DNA from: Aspidiotus rigidus
Lineage: Eukaryota > Arthropoda > Insecta > Hemiptera > Diaspididae
NCBI GenBank assembly: GCA_035079385.1
Contig: JAVHKY010000071.1
Location: forward strand, 932,001-996,000
DNA: 64,000 bases
Reading direction: 5' to 3'
Positions within the stretch are counted from its first letter, which is position 1. Every line of letters begins with the position of its first letter. The position numbers were made by a program, and so were the translations under genes. This document shows positions 24,562 to 37,200 of this stretch, piece after piece. The notes under the pieces are model-generated. The model did no database searches. It saw only the letters and a list, made by a program, of their open reading frames with translations, and had not been told where the DNA came from.

Positions 24562-26217
24562 GTTCTTTTACCGACTTTTCTAACTAGAAAAGTGAGGTAT
24601 TACACCCGTGGCAAGGTCAACAGGGGGAGTGGGCAATGAACTTTCTCGACGTTTTAGGGGTCCTAGTAGATCACAACTAGCATAAAAAAAATTTCAGGTT
24701 TCCTTATATATAAGATTTTTTTGTCCGCGGAACACCTCCGAAACTACCCGATGGATTTTTTTGTAACTCGGCCATATTGTAGTATTATATTTGAAGATGT
24801 GCAACTGCATTTTTTTTGAGGATCGGATGAGTAGTTCTCGAGAAATTTTTACTTTTGTTGAAAAATTGTTCACTATTACGAGTAGCTTCTTACGAATAGC
24901 TGCGAGTAGCTCTGCTTACGTTAGGAGAAGCGGATTTTCCTATACGTTTACCACTTTCATTATCAGTACGTGTATTGTGATGAAGAACCTTTCATCATTC
25001 GACAAGTTCATTCTTTGTTCATTCTTTACCAAGGGTTCATTGGATTTTATTTCCGATGAAACCTTTTCATTCAAATTTAGTACACTTGTATCTCGCTTCC
25101 CACAGCCCCTAGAGCGTTGAATTTTGTTTTGTCAAATTTTATTTGTTTTGTTAAATTTATTTTTGAACGGATAGTGGCAATGGCGGGTTGTTCATTTTAT
25201 TTCTAGCTATTTTTGATTATCATTAGTCATACTCGAAAGTGAAAACCTTGAGTTTGAATGATTAAGTACAAGTTTTATTTAATCTTCATCAAGTGTGCTG
25301 ATGCGAGACTACCTGGGTGATTTCACTCTTAATTAATAATATTGATTTATTTGTCATTTTTTCATGTATGAGTACATAATTAATAGTGGTTCATAGTTGA
25401 TTTGAGGTGTCTCAGGAGATGGAAAGATTATTTTCAATTTGGACTGGCTTTTTTGAGTGAGATTTGAGATTAGACTAACGAGTAAACCGGGCTTGGGTGC
25501 TATATATTTTTACTGAATTTTCTAGCTAGAAAAGTGAGGTATTATTGTTAATACGTTTGAAATGGTTGAAGCGCGAGGGAAGGAGTGAGGGGTTGACTAT
25601 TGGGTGATTGGTTGCTTCTTTCGTTTCGACATCGATTTTTTTAGTTTTTCGGGATCTCGTTGTAACTGGATTCCCAGATGAAGAATTTTGGGGTGGAGTG
25701 TGCATAGAAAATGGTGATATGATAGCGTGAAGGCAATTTATGGGTGCACGAAAGGAATAGCAGGTGGAGATAGCTTTAAGAGATGCCAGGAATCGGAAGC
25801 GATAAAGAATTGAACCACTCATCCTAATATACAGTATACTAGACTAATAATATGCTAAGAATAACGTATGGGAAATAAAAATGATTGTAGAGCTCTTTTT
25901 TATTAGAAACAACTGTTATAGCCTCGTAGCAGTTTGGACAGGGGGAGGGGGAGTGGTTTTTCTGGAGACGTTTTGTAGGTTTTAGATGACTTTTAGCCTA
26001 AATTATTACAAAATTCAGTTTTTTTTATTGGATTACATATAGGTATTTTTACTCTTTTATCTGTTGATGTGACATCGTAGTGATAGAATTTATAAACTGA
26101 GTTTTATTGTTTATTCTACAAATGTTTGACATGATTGACAGGTCATTGGTATTTAATTTAAAGAGAGGGAGTGACTCTCTCAATGTTTTTTGCATTGTGG
26201 GAAGAAAAGTCGTGTTT
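24562..26217 (+). repeat. Family M copy, longest uninterrupted
   Basis: This copy runs from a CTTTTCTAACTAGAAAAG hairpin through the CTCCGAAACTACCCGATGG, CTCGCTTCCCACAGCCCC, CATACTCGA and GATTTGAGGTGTCTCAGG segments, then through the minus-strand RNase H-like frame (25526-25822) to GAGGGAGTGACTCTC. Its 25228-26217 part is nearly identical to 1054-2040. It shows the uninterrupted order at places where other copies carry insertions, so it serves as an empty-site reference. Confidence 0.85.
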
Positions 26218-26439
26218 TTTTATCAAGCGTTTTTCCAATCTATCGATTTTATTGTAATCTTCTGCGATTTTCGGTCTTTCTACCATTTTTTTAAATTAAA
26301 TTTTTTCTAGTGGAATAAAACCGAAATTGCTTCTTCTAAAACCGATTTCCCCTTTTTTTAACGCCGAAAAATCCTAGCTGTATTAACGAGAGTGTTTTTT
26401 TACCGACTTTAGGAGGGATTGCAGTCTTGCGCGTGGTGG

Positions 26440-26626
26440 AATTTTGGGTGTGGGATATGTTTTTCGGTGTTTTAGTGTGTCTGGATTGCGATTTTAATAT
26501 TGGCTCAAATTCATATATATATGAATTTGAGCCAATATTAAAATCGATATATGAATTTGAGCCAATATTAAAATCGCAATCCAGACACACTAAAACACCG
26601 AAAAAACATATCCCACACCCAAAATT
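26440..26626. other. Long near-perfect palindrome with duplicated inner arm
   Basis: The left arm (26440 to about 26517) reads AATTTTGGGTGTGGGATATG and onward; the right arm is its reverse complement ending at 26626, with a one-base length difference in an A/T run. The inner 30 bp of the right arm, containing GAATTTGAGCCAATATTAAA, is present twice in tandem. The centre is an alternating AT run. Confidence 0.85.
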
Positions 26627-27702
26627 ATATATATATGTGTACGTACGTATCTTTCGAATAAAATCTTGGCTAAATTCACCAATTTGAAAATTTACTCGTT
26701 TTGGAAAACAAAGTTATTTTGCTGTTGGAAACGAAAACGATGAAGTAATATTACGTAGCCAATAATGAACAAAACGGAAAAAAGAAATGGAGATGTAGGA
26801 AAATAAGATAGGAAAAGTCGGTTTCGCTCTCGCACTGCAAAAACTTTTCTTTTTTCTGACGTGCAATTTTATTTCATCAAAAGTGGTGCATTTGGCGTCA
26901 ATTATTTCATTATTTAGAGCACTGTCACCTTTTTTAGCTGGTCTATGGCTGGCATGCAAAATAACCTTTTTTGTTGATATTCAAAAGGAACGAGTCTGCC
27001 CATCACTTGTATCGATTTTTTCTATTGTGAACCAACGTGAATAAACTCGTGAAGTTTTCAATTTCCCTTTGTTTATAAATTGAATTTTCACAATTTTTTT
27101 GAAATGAAGCGTGTAAAAATTATAGGTTTACGTATAAACCTAGGTGACCTTGCTCTTCTGATCAGTAACTAATTTTTACTTATTAGTTTAAATAATACTG
27201 ACTCATTATCGAAATTTATGCAGTTTACTAAGTTGTTAACCGATAGTGATAGCGGACTTGTTTTTTGTATTATTTTGAGAAGGAAAATGATTCATAATAA
27301 TTTGATAGGTTACTAGTTATTTTACAAACCGGTTAACTATTTCTTCTTCCTTTCTTACGAGAGTCACGTGGAAATCCGTGAGAGAACTGGTCCGGTTGGG
27401 TCGTTCTTCTTCGTTTGCTGTGTGCCGCGTTAAACGTTCCGGCTATCCAGACTGATGTCTACTTACAAACATGTAGCCCCTTTTAAACTGTCATTCATGA
27501 CTCAATACTATAACGTAGGTGCCTACACCCGTTCATTCGTTCCCTCATTCATTCATTCATTCATTCATTCATTCAACAACAATAATAATAATAATAATAG
27601 TTACAGAAACGGCTCTATAGTAGGTACAAGTGTTGTTTACAGTCCAATTGGCGGTCGGTATGCACTCGCGAGATTTATGTTCTTCTTCGCATTATTGTAT
27701 AA
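26627..27702. other. No gene seen; CATT and AAT repeats
   Basis: A (CATT)n run lies at about 27545-27574, directly followed by CAACAA and an (AAT)n run to about 27599. No coding family is recognised. Confidence 0.4.
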
Positions 27703-28520
27703 TCATTGTTTCGTTTTTGTTTTTATTTTGTTTTTGTTTTTTCTATTTATTATTATTACAAGCTGCACTTTAAGTTGACTATCAATTAAAAAATCAGATC
27801 GCTGCGATAAATTGATGGGCACATCGTCAATTGAATTAGCTTGAAGTTCTTTCACTCGTTTGTGTTTTAGATTGATTGTGACAATAGTGGATTTGTTGAC
27901 ATTTAATGTAATTCCTCCTTGATGATATTGATTCACTGAGGCACCTTCGAGCGCCACACATGTGCGATGCCAGTTTTCAGGTATAATCCTAGAAATTGTA
28001 TCTTCATGTTCCCAGAATGTGACACTTAGTTGGGCACTCTTGTCTTGTAGTGTTGCAGCAACAACAGATTTCATAGAGCCATCTTTCAAGATTTTTTCTA
28101 CTTTTGACTGTAAATCCAGAATCACTCCAATCACGTCGACAGAAGTACTTTTTGTATCACCCACTTTGGCAAATTGAAATGAATACAGTAGGACAAACAG
28201 TGAACTCACCTTCATGTTTTGTAACTATTGATTGAGGCGTCAACATGTCTTGAAGTTCTTGGATATTATTGAACTCGTTTTCCTTGATATTTTTTATTTT
28301 TGTAATGCACACATAGGCCTACTCGTTGTTCTTGATTGATGGATACAAGTTTTCCGCGCAGCAAAATATTTCCCACCTTTACCTCTAGTATGCAACAACA
28401 TTTCACTGACTTTTCGGATGGTGCCTTGTAAGGTAACATTTGCGGTTTTATCGCTGAGCGCATTGAAAGCAACCGGAGTGGATATGATTCAAATATTATT
28501 GTCTTTTTCTCAAATTCAAA
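27703..28520 (-). pseudogene. RPA70-like OB-fold protein, frameshifted
   Basis: The best-preserved part, about 28170-27730 on the minus strand, contains VDVIGVILDLQ followed by VVAATLQDKSAQLSVTFWEH, the pattern of an RPA1 DNA-binding OB fold. Upstream, frames switch. One reads DKTANVTLQGTIRKVSE and another reads ILLRGKLVSINQ then KNKKYQ, both resembling the preceding OB fold. At least two frameshifts separate these pieces, so no intact protein is encoded. RPA-like proteins bind single-stranded DNA and are frequent passengers of Helitrons, which fits the Helitron terminus at 29124. A decayed host RPA1 retrocopy is an alternative. Confidence 0.55.
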
Positions 28521-29124
28521 AAATGACAAAAGGTACTAATTATTGAAGAAGTACTTACGTACGACAAATACGTCAATTACAAATTGAAACAGAGTCACGA
28601 AATATAGGAAATATAACTGATAATAAGGTGTGAATACCGAATACACGAACAGTACAAACTCTAAATTTCTAATGCAATATTGCAATAAACAATAACGCAG
28701 ACACTAATAATAGCGCGGTGCTGCGGTAGTGTGGAGGCTGTACACCCGCCTCACCCTATCAGGCCTGTACATCGGCATTCGGCTGTATTATCTGCAACCG
28801 CAATACTGTTCTCAAAACCATGTGTCAAAAAAATTAGCTGTGTGCTTTCAAAAATATATTTACATTGCTTCACTGGTCATACTGATCTGGCGAACATGCG
28901 TTTACGACAACTGATGAACACAACGAACACTCACACATAGATACACATGCAAGTCGACTTTAAAGCTTAATTACAGCTTCTGTGTTTCAGTTATTGAAAA
29001 AGTAATACAAAAACGTCCTTCCTTAGTTCGATAACTTCATTTTGTGCAAATTTCAGCACGTATTATTCGCCACAGGCTGAGAACACTGAGGACATAAAAA
29101 CGCACTTCGCTCTTATAATATAGA
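27703..29124 (-). mobile_element. Helitron fragment, 5' end at 29124, with RPA-like pseudogene
   Basis: Reading the minus strand from 29124, the sequence starts TCTATATTATAAGAGCGAAG and is preceded by A, the typical 5' TC terminus and A|T insertion context of Helitrons. Downstream on the same strand lies an RPA-like OB-fold pseudogene, a gene commonly carried by animal Helitrons. I could not find a convincing 3' hairpin plus CTRR end, and no Rep/helicase region is visible. The lower boundary given is only the end of the RPA-like reading frame. Confidence 0.5.
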
Positions 29125-30235
29125 TTATTATTATTATTATTATTATTATTACTCAACTTTTACCTTATTCTTTTTTTCATTTACCAAAGTTTAGAAGAAT
29201 AATTAAGGTCTAGAAAATAAGTCTGTTTTGTGTACTGCTTGGTCGAGTTCTCAAATCCGCGTATGGATATGTTGAAAGTAGTTCGATGACTTAATTCCTA
29301 ATGTAGAACGCATCTGAAACAAAATAATTTAGCTTCGGTGCCATTTTTTATAGCTCCTCCCTTTCGCAAAAAAAACTTCCTGTACCTAGAAGTGCCTGTA
29401 TCTTCACTTCTATGAGTTTTACGCACAAAAATTTTTCGATACAAGTTGTTCCCTGAAAGTTGCTCCGCATTTTTACTTATTATCGAAAGATCATTCGAGG
29501 CATTCCCTTGACGCGCCCAAATTTGAAACATGTGTTCCAAATTACCTCAAATTTAGATCATGTATTCGTATTTACAGCGAAAACTATTGATGATTGAAGA
29601 AAACACATAATTATAAAAAGTATTCAGAATTAATTAAAAGTTTCTTCTCATTGCATTGATTTAAAGGCGATTACAGGAATGTAAGTAAATGATTTATACA
29701 TAACTTGATAACCTGAATGATCGAAATTTTCTTACATCATCCCTTCTATGGACGCCTTTCTACGGAAACAAGATTCAGACCCACTGTTGAATGTTAGTTG
29801 TAGAATGTAATCTGTACTGTGTGAACTTATCTTGTGAATACACTATAGACCTAGGTCCTACGTATTACCTTATTCACTCACAATGACATCAGCAGACTGC
29901 AGTGAGACGTATGTCTCGCCACACGTCGTACCATAGAAGCTCAGGAATATCCTATTCTTTTGAAATCCTCCTATGTACCTCATAACCGTTTTTATGCGAT
30001 ACAACTGTGTTGAAAAATAACTCGAGTCATGAAGGATTTACTTAGCAAATCATCAGTAGACATTAACTCAGCTCCGAGTATCTCACCTTCTGAAAAAGCC
30101 GTTTACCTGAAGTTCGATAACCTGAAACTCTCTACATAATTGTCTTAGCTAGGTTATCAATTTTTGGAATCCATTGTGTGCAAATATTATTTCTATAACA
30201 TGTGGGGGGGCATTTTTCTATATATATATATATAC
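29125..30235. other. No gene seen
   Basis: Starts with a (TTA)n run to about 29151 next to the Helitron terminus and continues as AT-rich DNA. The last bases are an alternating TA run next to the following element. An 18-bp perfect palindrome AGAATCGCCGGCGATTCT occurs just inside that next element near 30317. Confidence 0.4.
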
Positions 30236-31170
30236 ACGGTAAATGTTTATAATCGGAGAATGTGGACATTTCCCAAAGTTATCAGAAATAGTGCGGTGAA
30301 TGTGTAAAATTTCACAGAATCGCCGGCGATTCTAAACATTCGCCAGGGGTCGTTGGGCCTCGTATAAAATAATTTATATTTTGATCTGGAATTTGAGTGT
30401 ACTCACCAAAAATAATTCTTAATCGTCGTGTTTGTTGGCGCAGGAGGTACTGTTATGGCATTTTGAATTGCATAGTCGGCCTTCATTTTTGCACGAACAT
30501 CGACGTGCGGGAATCTTTTGTGCAATTACACCGAGTGTATCCTTGGCCTCCTGTAATGGACGAGCTTCTTGCGCACTCACGTAGGGAGATTACTTTATTT
30601 GGCACATCAGCGGAGCTTACAAACTGGTCATTACATGTGGTGAATTGGTTGCGAGTATATAGCTGGTTCAGTTTTCCAAATTTTGTACCTATCTTGTAGT
30701 TGGCGTCAGTGCAGGAGAGGACAACTCCAAGGACGTTGCGGAAGTCTCCGCGTGCTCTGTCCACGTCGGTATTTATCTTTCGTTAAACACACAACATTAC
30801 TTCGTTTACTTGAAAGTAATTCGTGTACTTTCGCGTCAAATTTTGCCCGAACGTCGTCAACATTCATTTTAAAATCGCGCGCGGCCGACGTCTCATAACA
30901 TACTGATTGAAATCATACATATTACTCGTAGGAATCAGTTCTTCATAAAGGGCCACTCTTTCATACAGATTACTTATTCACCTGTTTCAACGTGCATATC
31001 AGTAAGCCTCTTCGTCATTAGTTACATTCGCCAATACGGGCTGGGAATTGTATACAAACACCGGTCATTCTATACAATTTTTGACAATTACATACAGTTC
31101 CCAAAATACGTGATAATTCTATACAATCTCCGGTTTTTCTATAGAATTACCGGGTTATGTACTTTACCGT
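30236..31170 (-). mobile_element. Internally deleted transposon carrying KRBA2-like integrase ends
   Basis: The left end ACGGTAAATGTTTATAATCGG resembles the reverse complement of the right end ACGGTAAAGTACATAACCCGG, giving diverged terminal inverted repeats. Between them the minus strand encodes only the first ~33 residues and the last ~120 residues of a KRBA2-type integrase (next entry). No clear target duplication is visible because the flanks are AT repeats. It looks like a non-autonomous derivative made by internal deletion. The link to Ginger-type DNA transposons, whose integrases resemble KRBA2, is inference. Confidence 0.6.
30419..30867 (-). pseudogene. KRBA2-like integrase with catalytic core deleted
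   Basis: The frame opens at 30867 with MNVDDVRAKFDAKVHELL and continues to LTKDKYR, matching the usual N-terminus of KRAB-A domain-containing protein 2-like proteins in insects. It then jumps, with a frame change near 30770, to VDRARGDFRNVLGVV, YKIGTKFG, ISLRECA, GGQGYTRCNCT and, after another frame change near 30502, RRCSCKNEGRLCNSKCHN, STSCANK and a stop at 30419-30421. This is the cysteine-rich C-terminal tail of that family. The whole integrase (DDE) core between these parts is missing. It cannot encode an active recombinase. Confidence 0.7.
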
Positions 31171-33751
31171 AACATATATATGATGGCAGGAATGTGGGAA
31201 CATTCGGACGGCGGTAACATCTACAAGTTGTCTACTCATCATACTTGAAATAGAAGGAATATAGAGAAATAAATTTTGTATTCAAACCATTTTGTTTTAG
31301 AAATTTTCTTCATAACGGAATTGAATTTCCGAAGATATAGGTACGCATAACAATACTTGGAGTGAGTAACGAAGTTGCGGCTTGTCGGCTATATTATGTA
31401 GGTAATATTAGGTATATACGTAGGTATACATATTATAACGTTGTAACCTTTTAAGAAAACAACTAAAGAATTTTTCGTTGAACGTTAAGAGCTTCTGAGG
31501 CAAAGAATATAGATTATCCCAAGTTTCTAGGCAATTTTTCAACTTTGTAAATGATACTTGAGAAATTTTCAACGGGGAGTATCGATCATTATCTCGCGTG
31601 ATGATGAATTACGCTTGTACTCGTACCACGGGTGAGGAATCAAAAATGTGTTTTCATTCGTAGAAGATTCATTCCTTGGGTGGTTTTCTATCGCATTCCC
31701 TCGGTAATCGCGCGATCTTCCTTAGGCGGACTGCGTGTACTCGTACTCGTCGCGTCGTATACGAAGCGAAGCGAAGCGACGCGGCGAATAGAATGGTGTG
31801 TACACCGCACCGCACCGCCGCCGCATACATTCTAAGATAGTGTATTATGTATGCTGAATACATGAAAAAGAATCTACATACAGTTTCTCTATTTCTTATC
31901 AATGATAAGAGTGAATTATTTTAATCGTTGAGCTTGGTCATGACTTATTTTATGTATCGGAAATACGTGTAGTGCAGTGCAGTGTGTAGACGCTGATGAT
32001 TATAATGATAAGTGTTATGCAATGCGCGATGAAAGATGAATGTGTTGTTATCGCACGACCCTTTCGACGATGATTTTCAAATTGTACGTACGTGTATTAT
32101 GTATGTACATATATCGGATTTCATCAGCGTTGACGGCGGTACGGCGTACATATCTACCTGTGTATTATTCATCAATCATATTATTATACTGCTTACATAT
32201 CCCGATTCGGTAGCTCAACAATTAATATCTTCGCGAGGGCCTCGACATCGAATCTGAGAATCTATACACGCAATGACGTCAATGATCCCCGGATTGTATT
32301 GCAAAGTCTGCCTAAGTTAGGTAAATAATTCTTCGGCTGTGCGTAGTTAATCCCTGATGAGAGAAAGAAGGGGAGAAAAGCGCGAGAAATAAAAGATGGT
32401 ACGATGGTCGATTGTATTTGATGTTATCTTTTAACTGAGTATAGGGAAGCGTTGAAGCAATGTTTCAATTTTTCACTCAACTGAATTCATCTGCATAATA
32501 TAATATATTATACATTATAGTACGCGTTACGCGCGCTATACACCTTTCGCATCCTTTTTATCCTTCTTATAATCGATCGAAGTTTAGTTTTGTAAGATAT
32601 TCGAAGCACTCCGTGTGCAGTACGGTATCCTCGCGGAGGGAAACAAAATAAAACCCGACAAGCGCCTTTTTTTTTTCTTTCTTTCTTTTTTTTTTCGCGT
32701 TTCTAAGAGAATGAAAGAAAAGAACGCTTGTTTACATAACCTTTTTTTTTTTTCTCTCTCTCTTTTGGAACTCCTTTTTTCCTTTTCTTCTAAATCGTAT
32801 ACGTATAACTTTCAAATGAAATTTATTTTCTGTATGCTCGAGCTGTGTACGCGCGAATTATACATATTACGCACTTTTTAATACGTAGTAGATAGCGGTG
32901 CGGCGCAAGGATAATGAGTTTGTATAACAAACTACTGCACGAAAAATTACAGAGCCATGAAAGATACACGACGGACGCGGACGCGACGCGATGCTGGGTG
33001 ACACTTGGAGTTGTTAATTTTACTTCAGTCGTGGTATACAGTATAATTGTGATCGTGGTAATTGATACGTGTATCAGCAATCAAGATTGTGTATTTTAAA
33101 TCCATTGTGCGAACATTTTACCTATAAAGCGTTAGGTGTGCTCATTGTTTTGTACGTCTCGCTTCTGGGATTTGTCGTTTTATTTGTTAATTGATTGATG
33201 AAGATTATGAATGGGATCGTTCGTTGAGGATATTACATATCCATACTGTAAATCTATTCTCAGTGAATGTGTAGCTTACTTTAAGTAAATTTGAAGTGAA
33301 GTGAGTCGCACGACACCCATGCAAACAAGTACATACCGTATATTATTTAAGACAATTATGGATTCTTTGGTATCTTGCGTTTTGCATAGTCGTTCGGTCA
33401 TTTCTCCAAAAATTGTAATACGACAGATACATCAACGTTGGTATCAAAGCAGCAGTCTTCCTTCTCCTAGCTTAGCTTCTCCTTGTCTGTCAGTGGATCA
33501 CCCTAATAACTTGGAATTCTGTTAAATTTCTTTCTTCAGAACTCTGCATCCCTTGATTCCTTATTCGTTTGTCTATTTTTCCTCTCAAGAACTTTAATAA
33601 TGGACTCCACTTACCTCAATGCTACTTGATTAGTTTCTTGTTATTTTTTCTCACGCTACACTGCTCTATCTACTTCATTCTCTCCTTACTCTTTTTGCAT
33701 ACTTCTCCTTGTCACCTTTTTGAAAACTATATGTGTCGGTTTCAATCTTAT

Positions 33752-33754
<3 letters not shown>

Positions 33755-33815
<61 letters not shown>
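33755..33815. repeat. (TC)n microsatellite
   Basis: About 30 TC units ending in a CCCTCTTCCCC tract. Open frames across it are Ser/Leu or Arg/Glu repeats and not genes. Confidence 0.95.
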
Positions 33816-33819
<4 letters not shown>

Positions 33820-34100
33820 TTCCCCTCCCCCAAAAGAAGAAGAGAAAAGAAAAAACTTGGAAACATGATAGGACCGTTCTAATGATGTATTATTCTGTGT
33901 AATTTTCCATTAAAAAGAAGGCGGAATGTAGAACTGGACTAATCTTTCTGATTCTCTTCTCTCTATTAGAACACAATAATATCTAATACGTAAAAGCCTT
34001 GATAGAAAAAGTTATCAAACTCTGAAATTAGTAGCTACAATTTTTGTTCTCCTCAATCTCAGTTGCGGATTCACAAGGTAGGAATAAGGGAGATATATAC

Positions 34101-34137
34101 AAACAAACAAACAAACAAACAAACAAACAAACAAACG
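34101..34137. repeat. (AAAC)n microsatellite
   Basis: About nine tetranucleotide units, followed by an A-rich tract. Confidence 0.9.
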
Positions 34138-35361
34138 AAACAAGAAAGAAAAAAAAAAAAAACAGGGAAACTGTTCTTTTGAAAAGGAGTGAAATTTGAA
34201 ATTGTATTTTTGTGTAACTGGATCACGTTAATGTTGTTTGAACCCTGAATTAAAAAATTAGACATTTAGATCAACATGTTCATTAAAAAGCACTCGGTAA
34301 TTCTTTTAGCTCCCTTTTTTCTTCGCAATGAGGGTTGTTTTCAACAAGAACTTTTTCTTTCTCTCCTCTTCTGAAAGAGCAGTTAAAATTTTCATCTTTA
34401 TCAAAAACCATCTCTGGACAGAGGCGATTATAATTTGAAAATGTAAGATTAATCAGTAGGTACAAAGGTTTCTGAGAAAGTTCTACAAAATGTGAATAAT
34501 GACATGTGTACCCGCAGACAAACTTAGAAATGATAGTAATTAATAATTTGGAATAGTCTACGGAAGTCTTTTCATTTTAAGAATGTACAAACTGCTAATG
34601 GACAGTTACTTGTGTGAAAACGAAGAGTAAGGAAAATGGTGATCATTATTCCTGTTTTCAACGTACCAACACTAGAACACTATTTTATATTCAATGACGC
34701 CAATTTGTATTTGTAACGTGAGCAGAGTTTAGTAACCGTCATTGGTAGATTGGTTTGACTCCCACCGTTACTTAAGTTCAAACCTCTTTGGGAAAGAGCG
34801 GAAGTTTGCGCGTCTTTCATTATTTCATCATAATCCTCTCCTCCTTTTGTTTAGTCCACCAAGTGCTAAAGAAATTACGTCAACGGTAACATTTCATTCA
34901 AAAATCTACGGACCGTACATCATTTTTTTCTGTATAAATTTTACTTGGCGGCGATGACGCCTAATATCTATTCCTACGTTCAAATCTGACTTTCGATACT
35001 GTACGAGTATGTGACACATGCATGAGAGCCGATGAAAGATAAGACAGAAATTTTCAACAGTCGTACGTTTCACGTTGGTTCCTACTTCTACATATTATAC
35101 GAGGCACTGAACACTCTATTTAGGTACTATATTTCCGTCTGTACGAATACGAATGTACTCCGTCCTTCGAGCTAATCTGTAAACCTTTTTCATTCTTTCC
35201 TCTCGTTATGATGATTAATCGGAAAAGGATTATTGCCAATGCAAAACGTATAAAATGAGAGATTAGCTGGTCGCTGCGTTGAAAAAGATGCCGTGCCACG
35301 GACGAAACGGGACAAGATGACGTACTGGTAATTATTGACTATTGCAGTACAGTAGATATTA

Positions 35362-35444
35362 ATTGAAGCGCTGCGTGGAAAAGGGGCCTCCGTTCCATAA
35401 GAAATACATTAGACGGAGGCCTCTTTTCCACGCAGCGCTTCAAT
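35362..35444. ncRNA. Candidate small-RNA hairpin (32-bp stem, 19-nt loop)
   Basis: The arm 35362-35393 begins ATTGAAGCGCTGCGTGGAAA; the arm 35413-35444 is its reverse complement with a single G/U-type difference. The loop 35394-35412 is 19 nt. The overall size, 83 nt, fits a microRNA precursor, but such near-perfect pairing is equally expected of a tiny inverted-repeat element. The arm is GC-richer than its surroundings. No flanking target duplication is evident. Confidence 0.35.
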
Positions 35445-36429
35445 TTGGACTGTGCGTAGAGCTCGAACGCAACGCGACACAGCGCAGCGTCGAGACTGCG
35501 CTTGCCAGCCACAGCCACAGCTCACTCACCTTTCTTACAAGTAGGTAGAACGATGAAATGTACCTCAAGTACAACCAACCGTGCACCATACTTGTTGAAT
35601 TAGGCTCTTAGTTTTGTGCAGTGTTGCATACCGTGTATCCTGCTTCTAGCGGCAAAATTTACATTACACTTATGGGACAAATTCCTTGGAAGTCGATTTT
35701 CTCAGAAATTATGATTTTTAGTAAAAAATTGAAGAGAAGATAGTTTGAAGACCTTGTAATTTCCTTCCAGATGAGTTCAATACCACATTTTTCAGAGCAA
35801 TATTGCTTTCAAATGAACCTAGTATCATATTTCAATACAAAATTAGGTTTCATCCGGAAAAAATTACAAAGCCTTCAAATTATCTCCTTTTCAATTTCTC
35901 ATTTAAACCCCTAGCTTTCGAGAAGATGGACGATCAACGTAATTTTACCGCCAGCGGCAGGGGTACGTAAAACTAAAAGCCCAATTGAAAATTTTTCTCA
36001 AGCGATTCTGATGCGTGCGTTTTCAAATAAAGTAATTACGAAGTCGTTTTTTGATTTTCACTTGGTGCATTCCTAGCTCCTAACTTTGGTATTATATCTT
36101 AGCCGTTATTGTACGAGTAAATTATGATTATTTACTCGTGATAAGGAACGATGATGTACCTGGTGTACAATTATTATACTACAACCAGCTTAGACAGCAC
36201 GCCTCTCGCGTTGTTTGATTTTTTAATTATTTTTTTCCTTCTTAAAAGTTACAATTATATTTTCACTTTGTCAAAAATTAACGCAGGCGACCATTATTTT
36301 TATCCAAAAATATTTTTCTTTCTGAAGAATAATGATATACTCGTATTATTTCGAAAGAAAAAAAAAAGTTCACAGGGGGAATATAAATATATCCACATGA
36401 GAAATGTAATTGGTGAAACCCCGTTTTAA

Positions 36430-37200
36430 TGTTTTGGGAATTCGTAAGGGAGGCTAAGTTGATCAAGGAGTGATGGCGGATTGGAGGGTATAAAAAAATC
36501 AGCCCGACCCTTTCAGTAGAAGTCCCTGGCAAATTGGAAAAATGTGTTCGTTTTCATTTCACAAATATCTCCTTAACTGTACAGGAAAAAATCGCGTTTT
36601 GATTTTTTGAAAATTTGTAAGGGAGGCGGAGTAAATTGTTGAGTGGCGGCGAATCTGTTGGTGAGAGACATTCATTTAAAAAAAGAAGAAAGAAAAAAAA
36701 ATAGATACCATTGCAGGACTGCAATAACAGCCGGGAACCCTCTGTCCCGAGTCCCCTAGAGCCTGAAATTTTTCCAAGTCCTGAAAATCATGACGTAACA
36801 ACTTGAACGCGCTGCAATTTCAAGGAAGCCGTCGTCTTTTCGAGTCCCCTTCCTATCATATATAGCTCCGAGGTAGGAATTTTTCCAAGTCCTCCTCCCC
36901 TCTTCGTGACGTCATCAACCTCGCTCGCGGACAAAAATTTCCTGGATAGCGGGTTCCCCGCTAAAAAAAAAAAAAAAAAAGATCAGACTGATCTGTTCAG
37001 CTTGTCGCTGGTAAACTGTATAAAGTGGATCAATTTCATCTAAAAAATACCTATCTCCATAAGAAATGTACAGGGAAAATCGCGTTTCGATGACAAGTTA
37101 GCCAATGAGTAATGGCTTATCTGTGGATCGGAAGCATTCATTTAAAGAAAAGATGAGCCCAATCTGTCCAGTGGAAATGTCTGGCGAATTGTATTAAGTT
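36430..37200. repeat. Diverged direct duplications with a nested insertion
   Basis: The phrases AAAATCGCGTTT, GGGAGGC and ACATTCATTTAAA recur near 36440-36530, 36585-36690 and 37075-37145 in the same order, suggesting two or three old tandem copies of a unit of a few hundred bases. Between 36715 and 36985 lies other material, including a TCCTATCATATATAGCTC segment shared with family M (8685-8760 and 21490), ending in an A run. Confidence 0.5.

Noticed and set aside
26336..26687. Two opposite-strand frames encoding similar peptides
   Set aside because: They are the two sides of the palindrome at 26440-26626, not genes.
27785..27815. ATCAG plus small palindrome as the 3' end of the RPA-bearing Helitron
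   Set aside because: It lies inside the reading frame of the RPA-like segment and the hairpin spacing does not fit.
32347..32395. Second CTGATGAG motif as a hammerhead
   Set aside because: No stem II closes between CTGATGA and a GAAA at the right distance.
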